Made by a program: the position numbers and the translations under genes. A DNA stretch of 19,409 bases from Bacteroidia bacterium (GTDB lineage: Bacteria; Bacteroidota; Bacteroidia; Flavobacteriales; Flavobacteriaceae). The DNA is taken from assembly GCA_018679315.1 (NCBI GenBank), contig JAHHLF010000289.1, forward strand, positions 1 to 19,409. The letters are read 5' to 3'. Shown here in pieces: positions 7,147 to 14,187 of the stretch (positions within the stretch are counted from its first letter, which is position 1; each line of letters begins with the position of its first letter). A model generated the notes under the pieces. That model searched no databases and was not told where the DNA came from. It saw nothing but the letters and a program-made list of their open reading frames with translations.

Positions 7147-8577
7147 TCAGGAAACCGGGTCAAGTCCCAAAGATTTAGCCTTTTCAAGCATAAACTGGTA
7201 CGCAGGATCATGCTCATTGGGGATCTCACCTTCCAGGATGGCTTCCTTGATGGCTTCCTTAAGAATCCCGATTTCTCTGGACGGCGGTATGCCAAAGGTG
7301 GCCATGATCTCTTCTCCGGTCACAGGGGGTTGAAAATTCCGGATCCGATCCCGTTCTTCTACCTCGACGATTTTCATTCGCACATTCTCAAAGTTTTTTA
7401 AATAACGCCTTTGTCGTTTGGGATTTTTGGTAGTAATATCTGCTTCACACAAAGTCATCAGGTCATCTACATGATCCCCTGCATCAAATACGAGTCGGCG
7501 GACTGCTGCATCCGTGACAAAATCTTCGGAAAGCACTATAGGCCGGGAACTCATACGAACCATTTTTTGCACAAACTTCATTTTTTCATTGAGCGGCATC
7601 CGCATCCGCTTAAATAGTTTGTACACCATTTTGCTTCCTACAAATTCGTGGGCGTGAAAGGTCCACCCGATCTTTTTATCAAATTTTTTCGTGGGTGCCT
7701 TCCCAATGTCGTGTAAAAGGGCAGCCCATCGCAGCCAGAGATCGTCGGTTGATTTTGAAATATTATCTACTACTTCCAGCGTATGCCAGAAATTGTCTTT
7801 ATGCCGTTGTCCTTCGATCTCGTCTATCCCTTCCAGGGCCGTAAGTTCCGGCAAGATTAGCTCCAACAATCCTGTATCGTGCAAAAGTCCAAATCCCCTG
7901 GACGGCCTGGTACAGGCCAATATCTTATGGAGTTCCTCTACAATACGTTCCGGGGATACGATTCGGATTCGTTCTTTATGGGCGCTGATGGCCTGCAGGC
8001 TGCCGAGTTCGATCTCAAAATCCAGTTGGGTCGCAAAGCGAATAGCCCTCAACATGCGGAGCGGATCGTCTGAATAGGTAATACCGGGCTCCAGCGGGGT
8101 ACGGATGATCTTTTTCTCAAGGTCTTCAAGCCCGTTAAAAGGATCGAGCAGAGAACCGTAATCCGTCTCATTAAGAGAAATGGCCAGGGCATTGATCGTG
8201 AAATCCCGACGGTTCTGATCATCCTCTAAGGTACCATCTTCTACTACAGGTTTCCGACTCCCGCGATCATAGCTTTCCTTTCGGGCCCCCACAAATTCCA
8301 GGTCCAGTCCACCATAAGGCAACATGGCCGTGCCAAAATTTTTAAAGACTTTCACTTTAGGTTTGTGGGTGAGCTGTTGGGCCACAGCCTGTGCCAATTC
8401 AATACCGCTTCCCACTGCTACAATATCTATATCTGTTGGCTGCTCGCGTTTTAAAATGAAATCACGGACAAATCCTCCGATAACAAAGGCTTCCACCCCA
8501 AGGGTTTTGGCGGCATCGGCAACTGTGGTAAAGACCGGGTGCGATAAGGCGTCTTTGTAGTTTTGGTGTTTCATCAT
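7147..8577 (-). CDS. cca: CCA tRNA nucleotidyltransferase / poly(A) polymerase-type, with HD domain
   Basis: The enzyme adds or repairs the 3' CCA end of tRNAs. The protein has 476 residues. The nucleotidyltransferase head shows the G-G-x-V-R motif (GGFVR, 34-38), the metal-binding DID (49-51), RRDFTINALA (123-132) and DDPLRMLRAIRFA (170-182, the ERhxxExxx-type template helix follows). A C-terminal HD domain has His265 and HDIGK (289-293), giving likely metal-dependent phosphohydrolase activity. The ATG overlaps the tsaC stop by 4 nt (ATGA), so the two are translationally coupled. The second codon is also ATG. Assignment is firm; whether this paralog adds the full CCA or shares the task with a second enzyme cannot be told here. 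Confidence 0.94.
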   Translation of the reverse strand: MMKHQNYKDALSHPVFTTVADAAKTLGVEAFVIGGFVRDFILKREQPTDIDIVAVGSGIELAQAVAQQLTHKPKVKVFKNFGTAMLPYGGLDLEFVGARKESYDRGSRKPVVEDGTLEDDQNRRDFTINALAISLNETDYGSLLDPFNGLEDLEKKIIRTPLEPGITYSDDPLRMLRAIRFATQLDFEIELGSLQAISAHKERIRIVSPERIVEELHKILACTRPSRGFGLLHDTGLLELILPELTALEGIDEIEGQRHKDNFWHTLEVVDNISKSTDDLWLRWAALLHDIGKAPTKKFDKKIGWTFHAHEFVGSKMVYKLFKRMRMPLNEKMKFVQKMVRMSSRPIVLSEDFVTDAAVRRLVFDAGDHVDDLMTLCEADITTKNPKRQRRYLKNFENVRMKIVEVEERDRIRNFQPPVTGEEIMATFGIPPSREIGILKEAIKEAILEGEIPNEHDPAYQFMLEKAKSLGLDPVS

Positions 8578-9143
8578 TCACGGATCACGCGCACCGTCCC
8601 ATCATTGCCAAGTTTTATAATAGCCGATGGGCTATTCATGTGCTTTTCCTGCTCCAAAAGTACGATATAGTCCACGCCTTTTAAAATGGCAGCATCCACC
8701 TCGCTGAAGCTTTTGGGAGTGGGTTTATCCGCCAGGTTTGCCGAAGTGGATACGATGGGCTTTCCTAAGCGCTGGATCAATTGCCGGCAAAAGGGATCTG
8801 AGGCGATCCGGATGGCGATGGTATTATCTGCTGCCACGAGGTTTGCAGCGAGTCCTTTGGGTTTGTCATAGACAATGGTCGTAGGCTTTTGGGCCAGGTC
8901 AATGATATCCCAGGCAGGTTCAGGAACTGACTCCACATACTTCTCCAGCATAACATCGTTCGCGACCAGGCAAATGAGTGCCTTGCTGTCTTCGCGTTGT
9001 TTCAGGGAATAGATCTTTTTGACTGCCACAGGATCAGTAGCATCACAGCCAATACCCCATACGGTATCGGTGGGGTAGAGGATGAGTCCGCCCGACTCCA
9101 AAACGGCCAGTGCTTTTTTTATTTCTGATGCGCTGTCACTCAT
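8574..9143 (-). CDS. tsaC: L-threonylcarbamoyladenylate synthase (YrdC/Sua5 family)
   Basis: The enzyme makes threonylcarbamoyl-AMP from threonine, bicarbonate and ATP, the first step of t6A formation at position 37 of ANN-decoding tRNAs. The 189-residue protein has the YrdC signature YPTDTVWGIGCDA (23-35), the basic KIYSLKQREDSKAL stretch (43-56), RIASD (112-116) and STSAN (132-136), and ends with the PSAII segment (172-176). There is no Sua5 C-terminal domain. It sits 3 nt after the ATP-grasp gene and overlaps cca by 4 nt, so two tRNA-maturation steps share one message. Confidence 0.94.
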   Translation of the reverse strand: MSDSASEIKKALAVLESGGLILYPTDTVWGIGCDATDPVAVKKIYSLKQREDSKALICLVANDVMLEKYVESVPEPAWDIIDLAQKPTTIVYDKPKGLAANLVAADNTIAIRIASDPFCRQLIQRLGKPIVSTSANLADKPTPKSFSEVDAAILKGVDYIVLLEQEKHMNSPSAIIKLGNDGTVRVIRE

Positions 9144-9146
9144 CTT

Positions 9147-10046
9147 TTAGCAGGGATATGCTGTTGTAAATTTCGCTCCGTTTAGCTTCGGCAATGTGAG
9201 GTAATCTCCAACTACTTTGTTGTACTCGTCAGGGTAAAATTCTTGTCGCCCATCCCCGGGGTAAAATGTCATTTCCCCAAAGAGTATCTTGCCTTCAATA
9301 TTGTACAGATCTACACGTACAAATGGAAAGCCAACGGCAAGTTTTTTGACCGCCTCAACCATGGTCTCAAAGTTTTTGGGCAAGGGAAGTTCCCCTTCGT
9401 ATTTTGACCCCTTACCTTTGGTGAATGGAAGCTTCTTCCAGTCCATATCGTAAAAGGCTTTTACATCTTCTTCTCCACGTCCCATATCTACCTGTACAAA
9501 TTTAGGATCACCGCTAAAGCAAAAGAACTTATAATCATCCAAAACTGTCTTCCCGGCTTCCTCTAAAAACTGTTCTGCGATGAGTTTGGGTTTGACATTC
9601 TTATAGGCCCATTCGAGTCCCCCGCGATAGTATTGATTCCTGGACATCCACTTATGCATCAGGTAGCGGGCTTTCGTTCTATTCAGTTTTGATTTATCCT
9701 TAACCAACAGGTTATAATTATAGCCGTGTGCCCCTTTTATAACAAAGCGTTCGGGAAGTTCATCGAAGTTTACATTATTAACCTTGTAATACACTGCTAA
9801 TAAGGTATTTAAATAACCTTCATTCAATTTATTTTTTACGTATTCGCGTACGCAATATTTGTCCACTAACTTGGTTAAGATCTCCGGTTTGTAATAGACT
9901 TTAAGCCACTGGATCTTTTCATTGAATTCAATAGGTTCTGCCAGGTTCAGTTTCTTGCCGGTGTAGTATTCATAGTATATGCCCACATACCACTCAGGGG
10001 GAAGGAATTTGAATTTTTTCAGGATGCCATATACGAATCGCTTCAA
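9147..10046 (-). CDS. TupA-like ATP-grasp family protein (amidoligase or glycan modification), TTG start
   Basis: The 299-residue protein matches the ATP-grasp TupA-like family, found in teichuronopeptide and capsule gene sets. Visible landmarks are EPIEFNEKIQWLK (37-49), VDKYCVREYV (61-70), FVIKGAHG (101-108, nucleotide-binding strand and loop), DYKFFCFSGDPKFVQVD (171-187), PFVRVDLYN (241-249) and FGEMTFYPGDG (256-266). The last two carry the Asp and Glu expected to bind Mg-ATP. The family is thought to form amide bonds or modify surface glycans; the acceptor here is unknown. The start is TTG at 10046: between an in-frame TAA about 54 nt upstream and that codon no ATG or GTG exists. A TATCTTTG promoter motif lies 29 nt upstream. 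It leads an operon with tsaC and cca, and is divergent from a glycosyltransferase gene, which supports a glycan role. Confidence 0.82.
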   Translation of the reverse strand: MKRFVYGILKKFKFLPPEWYVGIYYEYYTGKKLNLAEPIEFNEKIQWLKVYYKPEILTKLVDKYCVREYVKNKLNEGYLNTLLAVYYKVNNVNFDELPERFVIKGAHGYNYNLLVKDKSKLNRTKARYLMHKWMSRNQYYRGGLEWAYKNVKPKLIAEQFLEEAGKTVLDDYKFFCFSGDPKFVQVDMGRGEEDVKAFYDMDWKKLPFTKGKGSKYEGELPLPKNFETMVEAVKKLAVGFPFVRVDLYNIEGKILFGEMTFYPGDGRQEFYPDEYNKVVGDYLTLPKLNGAKFTTAYPC

Positions 10047-10075
10047 AATAGCCGGGACTTTAGTAAAACCGCCAA

Positions 10076-10083
10076 CAAAGATA
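10076..10083 (-). promoter_or_regulatory. -7 promoter element of the ATP-grasp/tsaC/cca operon
   Basis: The minus strand reads TATCTTTG, a perfect TAnnTTTG match, 29 nt before the TTG start at 10046. It is back to back with the plus-strand motif at 10101-10108 in the same 81-nt gap. No clear -33 element is seen. Confidence 0.6.
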
Positions 10084-10100
10084 TACTTTTAAGACTTTCG

Positions 10101-10108
10101 TATTTTTG
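10101..10108 (+). promoter_or_regulatory. -7 promoter element of the glycosyltransferase at 10128
   Basis: TATTTTTG matches TAnnTTTG and lies 19 nt before the ATG at 10128. It is separated by only 17 nt from the opposing motif at 10076-10083, so the two RNA polymerases would compete for nearly the same DNA. Confidence 0.58.
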
Positions 10109-10127
10109 TCATTCGCAGCTGAAATAT

Positions 10128-10946
10128 ATGGAGGCACCCAAAAATTCGATCATTGTAAGCACTTATAATTCCGAAGCCTGGCTTCAAAAGGTATTATGGG
10201 GATTTAACTATCAGACATTCAAGGATTTTGAACTTGTAATTGCTGATGATGGTTCCGGTCCTAAAACCAAGGAATTGCTTGATAAAATGCAGGAAGAAGT
10301 GAGCTATCCCATCGTACATGTCTGGCAGGAAGATGACGGTTTTCAGAAGTCGCGCATTCTCAATAAAGCCATTGAAGTGTGCCGTGCAGATTATATCATC
10401 ATGACCGATGGAGATTGTATACCCCGGGAGGACTTTGTTTTAGTGCATAATATTAACAAAGCACCAGGTTTTTTTATCTCAGGCGGCTACTATATGCTCC
10501 CCATGAATATTTCGGAAATGATCACCCGGGAGGATATTGAAAAACAGCTGTGTTTCAACATCCAATGGCTCAAAGAAAAAGGCATTCCAAAAACCTTTAA
10601 GAATAACAAGCTTACGGCTAATGGTTTTATGTCTAAACTGTTCAATGCGATCACCCCTACGAATGCCAGCTGGAACGGACATAATTCCTCGGGATGGAAG
10701 AAAGATATTGTCAAAGTAAACGGGTTTGACGAGCGGATGCAGTACGGGGGTCAGGATCGTGAATTGGGCGAACGCCTATTTAATCTCGGCATCAAATCAA
10801 AGCAATTGCGATATAGTGCTGTCTGTGTGCATTTAGATCACAAACGGGGGTATAAAACACCGGAATCGATCGCTAAGAATCAGTCGATACGCAAAGAAAC
10901 CCGTAAAAAAAGGAAAGTGTGGACGCCTTATGGCATCACCAAATAG
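10128..10946 (+). CDS. Family 2 glycosyltransferase with C-terminal galactosyltransferase-like segment
   Basis: A cytoplasmic or membrane-associated sugar transferase of 272 residues with no membrane helix. The GT-A fold shows IIVSTYNSEAWL (8-19), the nucleotide-binding ADDGSG (39-44) and the metal-binding DGD (94-96). The C-terminal part carries NASWNGHNSSGW (179-190), NGFDE (198-202) and GGQDRELGERL (207-217), the pattern of the second domain of chondroitin-synthase-like and beta-1,4-galactosyltransferase-like enzymes, with Asp210 or Glu212 a candidate base. Donor and acceptor are not known. The gene is divergent from the ATP-grasp gene and overlaps the next glycosyltransferase tail to tail by 19 nt. 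It likely builds lipopolysaccharide, capsule or a related surface glycan. Confidence 0.88.
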   Translation: MEAPKNSIIVSTYNSEAWLQKVLWGFNYQTFKDFELVIADDGSGPKTKELLDKMQEEVSYPIVHVWQEDDGFQKSRILNKAIEVCRADYIIMTDGDCIPREDFVLVHNINKAPGFFISGGYYMLPMNISEMITREDIEKQLCFNIQWLKEKGIPKTFKNNKLTANGFMSKLFNAITPTNASWNGHNSSGWKKDIVKVNGFDERMQYGGQDRELGERLFNLGIKSKQLRYSAVCVHLDHKRGYKTPESIAKNQSIRKETRKKRKVWTPYGITK

Positions 10947-11722
10947 TAGGCAAGCTCGTTCTTTTTCTCCAATCGCTTTAATTCCCTGTACCGTTCTAAA
11001 TCGCTAAGCGCGTTCAGGTAGCACACCATGATCCCTTTCTTCCCATCCAGGAATCCAAGGCGCAGGAAATAGTGATTAAAAAACTTCCAGGCCGGCTTTA
11101 ACCATAAAGCCAGATAGTTGAACTTGATCTCTTTATAAAAGGATTCCTTAGCCTTCATTTGCCCGTATTTGAGCATCTTGCCTTTGTAGTCCTCAAAATT
11201 CTTGTAGCAATAATGCGTAAGCTTCTCTTTTAGATAACCGCTGGTACCGTCTACATTCAAGATCTCATGCACAATGCGTGAATCGCAATAGTGCGCTTTA
11301 CTTTTCCTGAAAAGACGGTGGTTTTTATCGGTTTGCCAGCCGCTAAAATTAAGGCGTTCCTTCTGGAACATGAATTGACGATAGAACCAAAAGGCAGCGT
11401 GGGTAGTACCGGCAGCCAATGTCGATTTTATCTCATGCTGTAAGCTTTCAGAAACCACTTCATCTGCGTCGAGGAACAGGATCCAGTCATTCGAAGCCTG
11501 TGACAGGGCAAAGGATTTTTGGCGTGTGAAATTACTGAAGGGATGTTGAATTACCTTGACATCAGGTCGGGATAGCAAATATTCATAGGTGCCATCCGTA
11601 CTGTAGCTATCCACTACGATGATCTCATCGGCAAATTGAATGCTATCTAAGCAGCGTTCAATGTAGCCCATTTCATTGTAGGTAATGATAAGTGCAGTTA
11701 TTTTGGGGTAATTCTCAGACAT
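10928..11722 (-). CDS. Family 2 glycosyltransferase, WaaE/KdtX-like
   Basis: The 264-residue protein starts with a GT-A fold: ALIITYNEMGYIERCLDSI (10-28), VVDSYSTDGT (36-45) and the metal site LDADE (84-88). Downstream are HRLFRK (135-140) and VHEILN (151-156), typical of the lipopolysaccharide core beta-1,4-glucosyltransferase type (WaaE/KdtX). The basic, aromatic C-terminal region (about 195-264) could be membrane-attached but has no clear transmembrane helix. The natural role would be addition of an early core sugar, though the exact sugar is not readable. The 3' end overlaps the opposite glycosyltransferase by 19 nt. A TACTTTTG promoter motif is 30 nt upstream of the ATG. Confidence 0.88.
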   Translation of the reverse strand: MSENYPKITALIITYNEMGYIERCLDSIQFADEIIVVDSYSTDGTYEYLLSRPDVKVIQHPFSNFTRQKSFALSQASNDWILFLDADEVVSESLQHEIKSTLAAGTTHAAFWFYRQFMFQKERLNFSGWQTDKNHRLFRKSKAHYCDSRIVHEILNVDGTSGYLKEKLTHYCYKNFEDYKGKMLKYGQMKAKESFYKEIKFNYLALWLKPAWKFFNHYFLRLGFLDGKKGIMVCYLNALSDLERYRELKRLEKKNELAYYLVMP

Positions 11723-11752
11723 TAATTTTTATTAATATGCTCAATAGTCGCG

Positions 11753-11760
11753 CAAAAGTA
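11753..11760 (-). promoter_or_regulatory. -7 promoter element of the WaaE-like glycosyltransferase
   Basis: The minus strand reads TACTTTTG (TAnnTTTG), 30 nt before the ATG at 11722, in the 97-nt gap after dapD. The rest of this gap is A/T rich. A weak A/T hairpin near 11778-11795 might help end dapD transcripts, but it has no GC stem. Confidence 0.58.
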
Positions 11761-11819
11761 CATAATTCTATAACTTCTTTTTTCTCAAAAAATTATAAAA
11801 AGACCTTATTTTAAGCACT

Positions 11820-12635
11820 TCAGACAGAAACGTCATAATCTCTCAAAGCGTTGTTCAGGGAGGTTTTTTTGTCGGTACTCTCTTTCCTTTCCCCTATGAT
11901 TAGGGCACATGGTACCTGGTATTCCCCTGCCGGAAAATTCTTTGTATAGCTCCCTGGTATAACAACGGAACGGGCCGGAACCCTACCTTTCATTTCCATG
12001 GGTTCCGGGCCTGTGACATCAATTATGCGTGTGCTCGCAGTGAGAACGACATTCGCCCCTAATACCGCCTCTTTCTCTACCCGGACTCCCTCTACAACGA
12101 TAGACCTGCTACCTATAAAGGCGTTGTCTTCAATGATCACAGGGGCTGCCTGTAGGGGCTCGAGTACACCGCCGATGCCAACGCCGCCACTCAAGTGTAC
12201 ATTTTTACCGATCTGGGCACAGCTGCCCACAGTGGCCCAGGTATCTACCATAGTTCCTTCATCTACATAGGCACCAATATTCACATAGGAAGGCATTAAG
12301 ATGGTACCGGACGAAATATAGGCACCATGACGGGCTACGGCATGAGGTACAACTCGTATGTTCTTAGCCTGGTAGCCGCGTTTAAGTGGGATCTTATCGT
12401 GATATTCAAAAATACCGGCCTCTAAAACTGTCATTTTCTGGATTGGGAAGTAGAGCACCACTGCTTTTTTTACCCATTCATTGATCTGCCAATCGCCTCC
12501 ATTTGGCTGTGCGCAACGCAATTCCCCTTCATCGATCAGGTCGATCACCTTCCTAATGGCGTGCTGTGTTTCAGCTTCTTTTAAGAGGCTTTTATCGTCC
12601 CAGGCAGCTTCAATTTTTTCCCGTAATTCGGTCAT
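11820..12635 (-). CDS. dapD: 2,3,4,5-tetrahydropyridine-2,6-dicarboxylate N-succinyltransferase
   Basis: The enzyme succinylates tetrahydrodipicolinate in the succinylase route to meso-diaminopimelate and lysine. From the ATG at 12635 it has 271 residues, close to the usual 274. An N-terminal helical part (1-60) precedes the left-handed beta-helix of hexapeptide repeats (about 95-205), with PSYVNIGAYVDEGTMVDTWA (115-134), GSCAQIGKNVHLSGGVGIGG (137-156) and NAFIGSRSIVVEG (171-183). I chose 12635 over an upstream in-frame ATG at 12683 because the extra 16 residues match nothing in the family, and because a TATCTTTG promoter with a TTG 18 nt upstream lies at 12651-12658, inside that extension. 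The gene is divergent from ruvX. Confidence 0.95.
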   Translation of the reverse strand: MTELREKIEAAWDDKSLLKEAETQHAIRKVIDLIDEGELRCAQPNGGDWQINEWVKKAVVLYFPIQKMTVLEAGIFEYHDKIPLKRGYQAKNIRVVPHAVARHGAYISSGTILMPSYVNIGAYVDEGTMVDTWATVGSCAQIGKNVHLSGGVGIGGVLEPLQAAPVIIEDNAFIGSRSIVVEGVRVEKEAVLGANVVLTASTRIIDVTGPEPMEMKGRVPARSVVIPGSYTKNFPAGEYQVPCALIIGERKESTDKKTSLNNALRDYDVSV

Positions 12636-12650
12636 GGCATTTCTTTTGCA

Positions 12651-12658
12651 CAAAGATA
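12651..12658 (-). promoter_or_regulatory. dapD promoter, -7 element with -33 TTG
   Basis: The minus strand reads TATCTTTG, a perfect TAnnTTTG match, 15 nt before the dapD ATG. A TTG at 12677-12679 lies 18 nt upstream and fits the -33 element. This is the best two-part promoter in the window and it decides the dapD start. Confidence 0.68.
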
Positions 12659-12714
12659 GCTGGCATAAGAGAATTGCAAGCAATGAAAGCTAGAATAGTT
12701 TGGCCTAATTCCCT

Positions 12715-12722
12715 TACTTTTG
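12715..12722 (+). promoter_or_regulatory. ruvX-def-DUF5606 promoter, -7 element
   Basis: TACTTTTG (TAnnTTTG) ends 7 nt before the ruvX ATG at 12730. With the start point normally a few bases after this element, the message would be leaderless or carry a leader of about 3 nt. No -33 TTG is at the expected distance. Confidence 0.58.
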
Positions 12723-12729
12723 CACAAAA

Positions 12730-13155
12730 ATGAGCGAAGGAAGAATTTTGGCGCTGGATTATGGGGAGAAACGCACGGGCATGGCCGTGACAGATCCTCT
12801 ACAAATGATCGCTTCGGGAATGGGTACGGTACCTACGCAAGATCTGATAAAGACGCTTCATGCGTATGTATCTGAAGAAGCAGTCACCATATTTGTGGTC
12901 GGGGAACCCAAGCAGCGTGATAATACCCCTTCAGACATTGAAGCTGAGATCCTGAAATTTATCCGGAAACTCGAACAGGAGTTTCCCGGAATACGGATCG
13001 AAAGACAGGATGAACGATATACCTCCAAGCTAGCCATGCACAGCCTGGTGGAAAGTGGAGTTAAGAAAAAGAAAAGACAAGATAAAGCCTTACTGGATGA
13101 GGTAAGTGCAACCCTGATTTTACAGGCCTATTTAGACCGAACAAAGACAAAATGA
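12730..13155 (+). CDS. ruvX: Holliday junction resolvase-like protein RuvX/YqgF
   Basis: The 141-residue protein has the RNase H-like YqgF fold: LALDYGEKRTGMAVTD (7-22) with Asp10, VVGEP (56-60), DERYTS (94-99) with Glu95, and LLDEVSATLILQAYL (121-135) with Asp123, which together give the acidic active site. Family members act as putative Holliday junction resolvases and in pre-16S rRNA 5' processing. The gene starts the plus-strand unit, and its TGA overlaps the def ATG by 4 nt (ATGA). The promoter motif is unusually close to the start. The basic run K112-KKKR is near the active site and may help nucleic-acid binding. Confidence 0.93.
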   Translation: MSEGRILALDYGEKRTGMAVTDPLQMIASGMGTVPTQDLIKTLHAYVSEEAVTIFVVGEPKQRDNTPSDIEAEILKFIRKLEQEFPGIRIERQDERYTSKLAMHSLVESGVKKKKRQDKALLDEVSATLILQAYLDRTKTK

Positions 13156-13742
13156 TATTACCTATTGTAGCCTATGGGGATCCGGTACTCCGGAAAGTAT
13201 CCGATCCGATCGAAGCAGATTATCCGGAACTAAAAACCCTGATCCAAAACATGTGGGAGACCATGTATGGCGCCAACGGTGTTGGCCTGGCCGCCCCGCA
13301 GGTGGGACGCCCTATCCGATTGTTCCTTATAGACACTTCCCCCTTTGCGGAAGATGAAGATTTTAGTCCGGAAGAACGGGAACAACTTCAAGGATTCAAG
13401 AAAGTATTCATCAACGCCGAAGTGGTGGAGGAAACCGGTACCAACTGGGCCTTTAATGAAGGCTGTCTGAGCATTCCTGAGATCCGGGAAGATGTATCCC
13501 GAAAAGATACAATCACCTTGTCCTATGTCGATGAGCGTTTTAAGGCCCATACAGAAACTTTTTCCGGTCTTCTGGCAAGAGTCATACAACATGAGTTCGA
13601 TCATATTGAAGGTGTCTTATTCACAGACCATTTGTCATCCCTTAAAAGACGATTATTAAAAGGTCGACTCACCAATATTTCCAAAGGCAATATAGACGTG
13701 GACTACAAAATGAAGTTTCCGGCCTTAAAAAAAGCACGATAA
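13152..13742 (+). CDS. def: Peptide deformylase
   Basis: This enzyme removes the N-formyl group from new polypeptides. The 196-residue protein carries all three motifs: GVGLAAPQ (43-50), EGCLSIP (103-109, metal ligand Cys105) and HEFDH (147-151, metal ligands His147 and His151, catalytic Glu148). An acidic insertion (about 63-82) lies between motifs I and II, as in many Bacteroidota type 1 deformylases. It overlaps ruvX by 4 nt. No formyltransferase gene (fmt) is in the window, so the usual def-fmt pairing is absent. Confidence 0.96.
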   Translation: MILPIVAYGDPVLRKVSDPIEADYPELKTLIQNMWETMYGANGVGLAAPQVGRPIRLFLIDTSPFAEDEDFSPEEREQLQGFKKVFINAEVVEETGTNWAFNEGCLSIPEIREDVSRKDTITLSYVDERFKAHTETFSGLLARVIQHEFDHIEGVLFTDHLSSLKRRLLKGRLTNISKGNIDVDYKMKFPALKKAR

Positions 13743-13767
13743 ACATATTCCTTAGTACCCGCATACA

Positions 13768-14187
13768 ATGAGCTTAGAAAAAATTCTATCGATCGAAGGC
13801 CGCCCCGGCTTATTTAAACTCCTTACTCAAACCCGCAGCGGTTTTGTGGCCGAATCCCTCTTAGACGGAAAACGACTCAGTGTAGGGATCGCTAACAATG
13901 TAAGCCTGCTGTCTGAGATCGCCATTTTTACCTTGGAAGAAGAGTTGCCCCTCCGTGAGGTCTTTAAAAAGATACAGGACAAGGAGAAGGGTGGGAAAAC
14001 CCCTGTTAGCCATAAAGATTCCAAATTAAAATTGGAGGAATACTTTTTTGAAGTCCTCCCGGAATACGACGAAGATCGTGTCTATCCCAGCGATATTAAG
14101 AAGGTATTGAAATGGTATAACCTTCTTACCGAAAAAGGCATCACAGATTTCGCTGAACCCCCCAAAGAAGAAGAAAAGGAGGCTTAG
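13768..14187 (+). CDS. DUF5606 family protein
   Basis: The 139-residue cytoplasmic protein matches the conserved flavobacterial DUF5606 family. The N-terminal part (MSLEKILSIEGRPGLFKLL, about 1-65) looks like a small beta-rich domain; residues 85-125 form a helical second part (KLEEYFFEVLPEYDEDRVYP), and the tail is charged and acidic. The function is unknown. It lies 25 nt after def on the same strand. As I recall, this gene usually stays beside def and mazG in Flavobacteriaceae, but mazG is not here. The stop overlaps that of the opposite hexosaminidase gene by 4 nt. Confidence 0.8.
   Translation: MSLEKILSIEGRPGLFKLLTQTRSGFVAESLLDGKRLSVGIANNVSLLSEIAIFTLEEELPLREVFKKIQDKEKGGKTPVSHKDSKLKLEEYFFEVLPEYDEDRVYPSDIKKVLKWYNLLTEKGITDFAEPPKEEEKEA

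Noticed and set aside
7691..8077. Plus-strand open frame of 128 codons inside cca
   Set aside because: It is opposite conserved cca motifs and its translation is Ser/Arg-rich low-information sequence, typical of an antisense shadow.
11778..11795. Terminator after dapD
   Set aside because: The inverted repeat is only T and A with no GC stem, so it is too weak to call.
12636..12683. Longer DapD start at 12683
   Set aside because: The 16 extra residues have no family match, DapD length fits from 12635, and a two-part promoter lies within the extension.
13230..13604. Minus-strand open frame of 124 codons inside def
   Set aside because: It lies wholly opposite a well-matched peptide deformylase and has no recognisable domain or start signal.
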